From: Phoma sp. XZ068
Taxonomy: Eukaryota; Ascomycota; Dothideomycetes; Pleosporales; Didymellaceae
Direction: 5' to 3'
DNA: 64,000 bases
Assembly (NCBI GenBank): GCA_004835665.1
Contig: RBKR01000004.1
Span: 1,302,001-1,366,000, forward strand
The notes under the pieces are model-generated. The model made no database searches and was not told where the DNA came from. It saw only the letters and a program-made list of their open reading frames with translations. Positions 57,415 through 64,000 of this stretch are shown piece after piece. Numbering within the stretch: position 1 is the first letter of the stretch; each line of letters opens with the position of its first letter. Both the position numbers and the translations under genes were made by a program.

Positions 57415-58237
57415 TACAGGGTTTCTAGATGCGATTGAATGAATACAACACTTGTGTACCCATTGTTTACATCAAGGTACGGTCATGTCTGACAACAACT
57501 CGAACAACCTGGTCAAATGAAGTTTGGCCCCTGATCTTCTTTTGCTGCAGCGCTGGGCGTGGGAGGGGCGACACGTGTTGGGCTTACAGCCATGGAAAGC
57601 CCTGGTGGCGCTGCAGCGCAGGCGTTTCTTCTGCACAGGCGGGAGCATGCCACGCCCTATAACGGCAGCCCTATCGAATGCGGCAGCCGTCTGGCCGAGC
57701 ACACTTAAGGATTGCTCGATGGCAGCCAGAAGCAGTGCGTGCCAGAGAGCTGCACAGCCCGTTCGGACGGCACGAGGCAGTCAGCGGCGGCCGTTGCAGC
57801 GTCAGCTGGCAGGGCACAGAGATGCTATTCGCGGTGTGTGAGCAGATGCGGGTGTTGCCTTCTCGATGCTGTTTTCGTTGCCAGCGCATCTCCGTCTCGG
57901 TTCCTGGTAAGCGGCTTGTGTTTGGGCCGATTCGCCACTCGACTGCGACGACTGGCGCGCACTTACACATCACCTCTCCCAATCCATCCCTCGCTGCCAA
58001 ATGCACCTGTCCTCGTCGCGCCACGGACCTTCTGCTGCGATAGCAAATTTCGCTGTCCAACGGGCGAGTGCCGCGTGCTGGCGAGGGTCATTTCAGCGCT
58101 GACCGCCATTATTCGGCTACTCGTCGCGGACTGCAGTGCTGTCCAGGCATTCACCCGGACACCCAGTGCACCCAGCGCAGCATGACAGCGCTGCTCCGAG
58201 CGTTCCTGCCATCTGAAGTAAACGAATCGCAGCAAAC
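57415..58237. other. Intergenic region
   Basis: 823 bp between the desaturase stop and the Vac7-like start, both on the plus strand. It is GC-rich with several GCTGCAGCGC-type palindromic words (for example near 57545 and 57609). No gene is supported. Confidence 0.55.
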
Positions 58238-61200
58238 ATGACCTCGACAGCGGCCGCTGCCCCCGGGCCCGACGATTTTCGCAGCATCACCGGCGCGCAG
58301 GAGAGTGCTGAGCCGGCATCGTCATCGTCGACCACGCCCACGCCCACCACCGCCGCCCCGTCGCGCGAGAACTCGACCACCAGCCAAGTCTCGGTCGTGC
58401 ATGCACCCGCCGCCGGTGCCCAGAGCAGCGCCGCCACGCAGATTCCCTCGATGCGCCGCCAGTCGCTTGCCCGCGACCGTTCGCTCAACGTGTCCGGCTC
58501 GCCGTCGCCCGTCAACTCAGCGCACCACTCTCGCGATGCCTCGCCCGCCCGCAGCCTGCAACGCACCACCACCGCCCCGCCAGGACCGAGTGCGCGCTCG
58601 CAGTCCGGCCTGCGTTCACGCAAGAGCAGCACCGACGTCAGTCCCAGCCGCGGGCCCAGCTCCAACTCGCCAGGCCTCTCCGCTGCCGCCATCCAGCGCG
58701 CCCTCTCGTCCGCCAACATCCCCCAGCTGCCGCCCACCGCCGCCTCAGACTCTATGAGGGCTCCCCGGCCCTTGAAGTCGCCCTCTGCCATCGTCTCTGG
58801 CGACAGCACGCCCCATTGGCCTGTCTCGCCGCGCCTCAAGTCGCCGCCCCCGCCCGACAGCCGTTCGCATTCACGCTCGCGCCGCAACTCGCTGCGCACA
58901 CAGGCCAAGAAGCCCGAGGTGGCGCCCACGCCCTCCATTGTCGTCCAGCACTCCTCGCCCTCGCCCGCCCCGGTCTCCCGTGTCCCCGTCAAGGAAGAGG
59001 TGGTCACGCCGGGCGAGGAGGACACGCCCATCGTCATGAGCATGAAGGGGCCGTCCCGCGGCGCCAGCGGCGTCGCCCCCAAGCTAGAGACGGTGCAGGA
59101 GTCTAGCCTGCCTGCAACACCGGGTTTTGACGGCGTTGAGCCGCACAGGTAAGCCTTTCCCCGCAGCGCCCCACTCTTTGTCATGGCGACGCACGTTGCA
59201 GCTGCGCACGGAGCGAAAAACTATACGAACCAACCATGCTAACGGCTATCGCAGCTTTACTTCCACAGCAACCACGTCAGCCACGCACAAGAAGCCAGAG
59301 GAAGAACGAAATGACGTCAGTTCGTCAAAGGTTACCGAAGACCTTAGCAGCCGACAACACAACATGCAAGCCAACACCGGGAGCGGCAGCGACAGTGGTA
59401 CAAGGAACGGTGGCAAGGGCAAGATGCAGGAACAACGGTCGTCGTCAACCCATCGGGTGAGCAGCAATGTCTCCACCAAGCCTTCATTGACATCGCTATC
59501 GTCCCGAGCCCGCGACCCACCCCTGCGCAACATGACCGTCGAGACTGAAACTGTCCCATCCATCGCACAGGCCACGATCAGCAACCAGGACCGCTCCGCT
59601 TCAGGCCGCGTTGACGGCAGCCTGCGATTGAAGCCGAGTAACGAGACAATACGGCCCAAGAAAGAGAGAAAAGCACCGAAGCGAAAGGCGCCGTCAATCC
59701 ACTCAGGCACTGGTAGGTCCTCGCAGCTTTCATATCACTACCAAATCCCCCGCAGGCCCGACATGGCCCCACGTTCGAACACTGCGTCCTCGTATGGGAG
59801 TCAGGCGTCACTGCGCTCCTACGATGACCGGCGATCGACCATGACCATGTCTCCACCTGCAAGCCCAGAGATGACCGTTTCTGCCTATGCTCCATCCTTA
59901 AGCTATTTCTATTCACATACTAACTCAAGCTCCCGTAAAGCTTCATCAAAAGCAGATGTCTTCGAACAGAAGGTCGCCAGCGCCGTCGACGAAGCCAACT
60001 CCTCAGATTCAGATGCTACTTTCATCTACGAGTCGAATCCTCCTGAACACCAACCTCACCGCAGCCGGGGTGGTCATCATTCAAGAACGCCGAGCATGAC
60101 ATCGATTGCCAGTCTTGCAGACCCACGTCTAGCAATACGCAACGAGCACAAGAACCCCGGCAAGAAGAGCAGCATGAAATTCACGAACCCATATAATAAC
60201 CCCAACCTGGACCTCGACGGCATGGATCGCGGCGAGGGAACAATACGGTTAGGATCTGGCCGCGCTGCTACAGGCAGCCACCACCACCACATTGGCAGAC
60301 ATGGGCAAGGGCGCGGCGCTCTGGGTCACATCCTGCTGAGTGACGATGCCGCCTCAATGTCTCAATCTTCGCGTGGCCGTGGCCCATCCTCGCGGCACCC
60401 GTCGCAGCCTAACAGTCCTCGCTTCCACAACTTTTCTGTTGCGAACGGTACTGTTACCAGCAACAACAAGTACGGCGAGTTATCAACGTACGACATCGAT
60501 GCGGGCATTGTGGCTGATGATGAACGTACGCCACTCATCCCGTCAGCCCGAAGCCCACGCATCCGAACACCACGCCGCAGAGACAGCGTGACACTTAGCA
60601 ACCTTCAACGCCAGCTAGATCGTAGGCAGCGCAGTGAAGGTGGATGGTGTCGTCGTTTCGCCGGATGCCTTGTACTCTCCATTCTACTTCTGGTCGTTGT
60701 TTTCAGCTCAGTCGGGCTCGTATTCGCGACCACAAAGCCTCTTGACAATGTCAATATTCGCGAGATTCGGAACGTGGTAGTCAGCCAGGAGGAGTTGATA
60801 CTGGACCTAATCGTTGATGCTGTGAATCCAAACATTATCGGCGTTACAATTACCGACATGAACGTCAGCATTTTCGCAAAGAGCAAGCATGTTGGTTCAG
60901 ACAAGTGGTGGCGCGAACATGGTAATGGAGTGCCGCACGATAATGAAGAGGATTGGCCAAATATCGACGTGGCGAGCATTACCGAAGCAACCGGCAACAC
61001 GCCTGATGGAATCGACGAAGGCACAGATCCGATTGAAGATCCAGTTGGCGAACCTCGTACAATGCTGCTCGGCCGTATTTCCCACTTCGATTCACCCTTG
61101 AATTTCGATGGCTCATTCTGGCATCGACGTAAGACCTCGTCAATAGGCGAAATCCGCTTGGCACACCCGGGAAACAAGACAGAAGCCGGCGGAACAGAGC

Positions 61201-61463
61201 GCTGGGAAGAGGTCTCGCAGTATCCCTTTCAACTCCTTGTACGGGGCAACTTCAAGTACCAGCTTCCGCTCAGCACACGAGAACTCCAAGTCCTTGTTGG
61301 ACAAACGTATCATTACGATCCCGACGCCCAGAAGAAGAAGTTGATTGAGGGAGATGTTGAAAGGATCGAGTCATCAAACGCAGAACAGCCTGCAAATGCT
61401 GTATCATCAAACCCGCCAGGAAGATACGACCGTAGAGCCAACCCAGGCATCTCATATCGGTAG
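58238..61463 (+). CDS. VAC7: Vac7-like vacuolar segregation protein
   Basis: Homologue of yeast Vac7, a vacuolar-membrane activator of the Fab1 lipid kinase that controls PI(3,5)P2 level and vacuole size and inheritance. Two exons with an intron at 59149-59254 give 1039 residues. The first about 770 residues are disordered and rich in Ser, Pro and Arg, with many SP sites likely to be phosphorylated. One membrane helix lies at about 774-797 (CLVLSILLLVVVFSSVGLVF). The conserved lumenal domain follows, with NVVVSQEELILDLIVDAVNP, IIGVTITDMNVSIFAKSKHV and RISHFDSPLNFDGSFW. The topology and this C-terminal domain match the Vac7 family. The N-terminal half has no detectable domain, as in other members. 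Confidence 0.88.
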
Positions 61464-62421
61464 ATGCCGCCCATCAATTTTGTACAACATCAGTACCCGA
61501 ACTCTTGAGGGGCCGCGTCCGCTCGCGGTTCCAGATATCACGGCCGAAAGAAATCAGATACCCTCATACAGACGAGTTCACGACCCATAGACTTACAATA
61601 TCCGGCCTGGTGTTCCGCTCCATCAGCGAACCTAACCGCATGATCGTCCTCACTTTCCGGCTACACAGCCTAACGATTTCCTTATGCTCGCTGTTTGCTC
61701 CGCATTGTTACTTACGTCGGCCTTTGGAGAGGTCGGCTACATGTATACGCTTTGGGTGTATCCGCAGGTTACACGGATTTGGCACGCTTCGGCGACGGTG
61801 TTTTGTAATTGTTGGACCCATCACATTCTCGTACCTCTTCGAGAGAGACCTAGTTGGTCAAGCTTCCCGATCTTTTCTTTCATGTGAGCGTTATTTAGCC
61901 GCGTTACACTTTTGTACTCGGTCTCGTTGAGACATTGAGCGATTGCATCGTAGGAAAAGGAATTGATTTTTTGCCGCGGTCAGCATTGATCTGCGTATTG
62001 CTACTTACACCTCCAACTTTGGCTTCAAGTGATCCAGTGTGAGGCGGCGAGCGCTGTATAGACTGCGTTCGTACATACATGAGTGCATGCACTACTTTGT
62101 AGTAAGTTGTAGTTCTTACTCCAGAATCTTGATCTACAAGGCAGACGCCAGTACGGGACAACGTAGCAATTTAAGCGGACTCATTTGAAGCGCAATATAA
62201 TTCATGCGAAGGTCTTATGCGGGGTGCATACGGTTCGGCCTGATCAGGGAAAAGATGATCCAGAATTACCCCGGCTAGGCATCTTCGGTGCATCTACCTC
62301 CATAGAGCGTGACTTGGTAGCGCAGCATTGTCTTCTATATAACATACAGTGACTACATGGATCTATATACAGTATCACACTAAACAGAACTACACAGGCA
62401 CAATTTGTCGTGACAGTCATT
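61464..62421. other. Intergenic region
   Basis: 958 bp between two plus-strand genes. It holds the Vac7-like 3' flank and the promoter of the secreted EGF/GH43-like gene. Short frames on both strands lack support. A TATATA-type stretch (ATCTATATACAG) lies near 62361-62372, about 50 bp upstream of the next start codon. Confidence 0.55.
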
Positions 62422-63647
62422 ATGCATTCATGGCACCTTTGGTCACTGGCAGTGTGGTCCATACTGTACGCCGGCGCACAATCGTGCCTCACCGACGATG
62501 ACTGCAGTCTAAATGGAATTTGCCACCCAGGGAGCAATACAAATACCACCTCCACTTGCGACTGCAACCCGGGCTGGTTCGGCGTTGACTGCGGACGTCT
62601 CGACCTTGCCCCAGCTACCAGATACAGCGGGTTCAACAACACCAACTTCACTTCACCAGATCACTACAGCAATCGTGGCAACTCATCCTGGGGCGGACAA
62701 ATTGTCCAGGACCAAGACGATCCGAAGCTCTTCCATCTCATTTACGACCAGTTTGCGCATGGATGTGGATTGAGTGGTTGGCGCCCGACGAGCTTCATTG
62801 CAAGAGCTGAGAGTAGGACCGGACCGCAAGGACCGTACGAGTGGAAACAGAATATCACGGGGAGTTTTAGACACAACGCGTACGTGTATTGGAGCCCGGC
62901 CGATGAAAAGTATCTCCTCTGGAGTATTGGCGTGGATGTGCCGGATCCAAAGCAATGTGGTGGAATCAACAAGTAAAGCCTACTTTGTAAGACATAACTG
63001 CGTGATGCCGTATCCTGACAGTACGCAGAGCACAATGGCCAAACAACATCTCTGTTTCCTCCGCCCCCGCGATCCGTGGACCTTGGACTCCCTTCAAGAT
63101 CCTCGTAAACGGGACGAATCCAGCCCCAGCACCTCTCTGGTCTCCCAGCCATCCAACAGGCGAGACCATACTCGCGGCAGAAGACCTAAAGATTTTCACC
63201 GCCCCATCCTATAACGGCCCATATAAGCAAATCTTCACCGCACCATGGAACACCTCGGACTACTCGCCAACCTGGGCGGAAGACCCGTTCCTCTGGCGCG
63301 ACAAGCGCGGCCACTGGCACGTGCTCGCACACTGGATGATCGACATTACTGAATCGAATAAAAAGTATCCTCGCGTCGGCGCGCACATGTTCTCGCGCAA
63401 CCTCACCGGGCCGTGGACGTTCAAGCTGCAAGAGGCGTTTAATTCGACGGTGAGCTTTACGGATGGAAGTATCGAGACGTTTAATCGGAGGGAGAGGCCT
63501 AAGTTGTTTTTCAGCGATGATGGGGAGGTGACGCCGCTGTATATGGTTGATGGGGTGCAGAGATTGGGGAGTACGACGGAGAGCTACACGTTGATTCAGC
63601 CAGTGGGTACGGCGTGGAGGGAATTTGAGAGAGGGTTGGGGTTTTAG
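62422..63647 (+). CDS. Secreted EGF-like plus GH43-like beta-propeller protein
   Basis: Predicted extracellular protein of unknown substrate. Two exons with an intron at 62973-63028 give 389 residues from the ATG at 62422. A signal peptide (about residues 1-20, HSWHLWSLAVWSILYAGAQS) is followed by a Cys-rich EGF-like module (CLTDDDCSLNGICHPGS, then CDCNPGWFGVDC). The rest is a five-bladed-propeller-type domain similar to family 43 glycoside hydrolases: SSWGGQIVQDQDDPKLFHLIY, HNAYVYWSPADEKYLLW, AEDPFLWRDKRGHWHVLAH and ERPKLFFSDDGEVTPLYM. Several N-glycosylation sequons (NIT, NFT, NTS, NLT) fit secretion. Acidic residues in blade-like repeats could be catalytic, but I cannot assign the GH43 triad by eye. 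It may be an inactive carbohydrate-binding relative. Confidence 0.85.
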
Positions 63648-64000
63648 TTTAGAGGGAATGATATGTGTATGGACATCTATGTCCTTCGGACTTGGTTGGC
63701 AATGTATCAGGACCTCTTTTTGAGAATCTAGTATAACGAGTGTCGTGAGGTGCGATTGCGAGTGGAATGTGTGGCCCTTGTATCCACTTATTGAATGTAG
63801 GATGTATGCCCAGTGAGTGGGAACTCACGAAGACGGATGTATGCTGTTAAATCGACATGTGCAAATGGACTGAGCTCTCCACCTCGAGCTCTTAATCGAC
63901 AAACCTTACCTTCAAACCGTGTATTATTTTCATGGCAATGTTTACGGAATCAACCTCAAGCGCCAAAAGGACATATTGCGGTCCTAAACAATAAGGCCTT
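63648..64000. other. 3' flank and window edge
   Basis: 353 bp after the last gene, without a supported feature. Confidence 0.6.

Overview
The window is nuclear DNA of a filamentous ascomycete (Pezizomycotina; a Dothideomycete is my guess, from protein style only). The evidence is short GT-AG introns (mostly 43-120 bp) with CTAAC/CTGAC-type branch sites, compact two-strand gene packing, and fungal-specific families (Medusa, LRR-type adenylate cyclase, Vac7, DUF6536, delta-8 sphingolipid desaturase). I found no rRNA, convincing tRNA, CRISPR, operon or intact transposon.

Layout. 1-8.1 kb: the 5' part of an MFS transporter gene (-), an acidic nuclear-type unknown (-), the methylcrotonyl-CoA carboxylase biotin subunit (+), a small membrane protein (-) and a weak orphan gene (-). 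8.1-22 kb: gene-poor apart from a five-exon medA/Medusa developmental regulator (-, 10629-14131). The 7.9 kb upstream of medA hold only doubtful ORFs, a cluster of 10-bp palindromes and a possible relic of a secreted-protein gene. 22-34 kb: a CinA-like amidase (-), the 2118-residue adenylate cyclase (-) and the H/ACA snoRNP assembly factor NAF1 (-). 34.4-44.6 kb: ALG9 (+), a membrane-anchored DUF3445 haem protein (+), a DUF6536 membrane protein (-) and a nuclear-type unknown with a C-terminal Cys motif (+). 44.9-55.1 kb: NAA30 (-) and the PDAT LRO1 (+) share a 229-bp divergent promoter, followed by an 1118-residue unknown (-) and a phosphoglucomutase/phosphoribomutase (-). 55.6-64 kb: sphingolipid delta-8 desaturase (+), a Vac7-like vacuolar protein (+) and a secreted EGF plus GH43-like protein (+).

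The genes do not form one pathway; most are conserved single-copy housekeeping or signalling genes. Loose themes are lipid and vacuole biology (LRO1, desaturase, Vac7), ER glycosylation (ALG9) and cAMP/developmental control (adenylate cyclase, medA). There is no sign of a secondary-metabolite cluster. The least explained parts are the gene-poor region upstream of medA and several lineage-type unknown proteins. Gene models were built by eye from reading frames, splice signals and family conservation, so intron ends are predictions.
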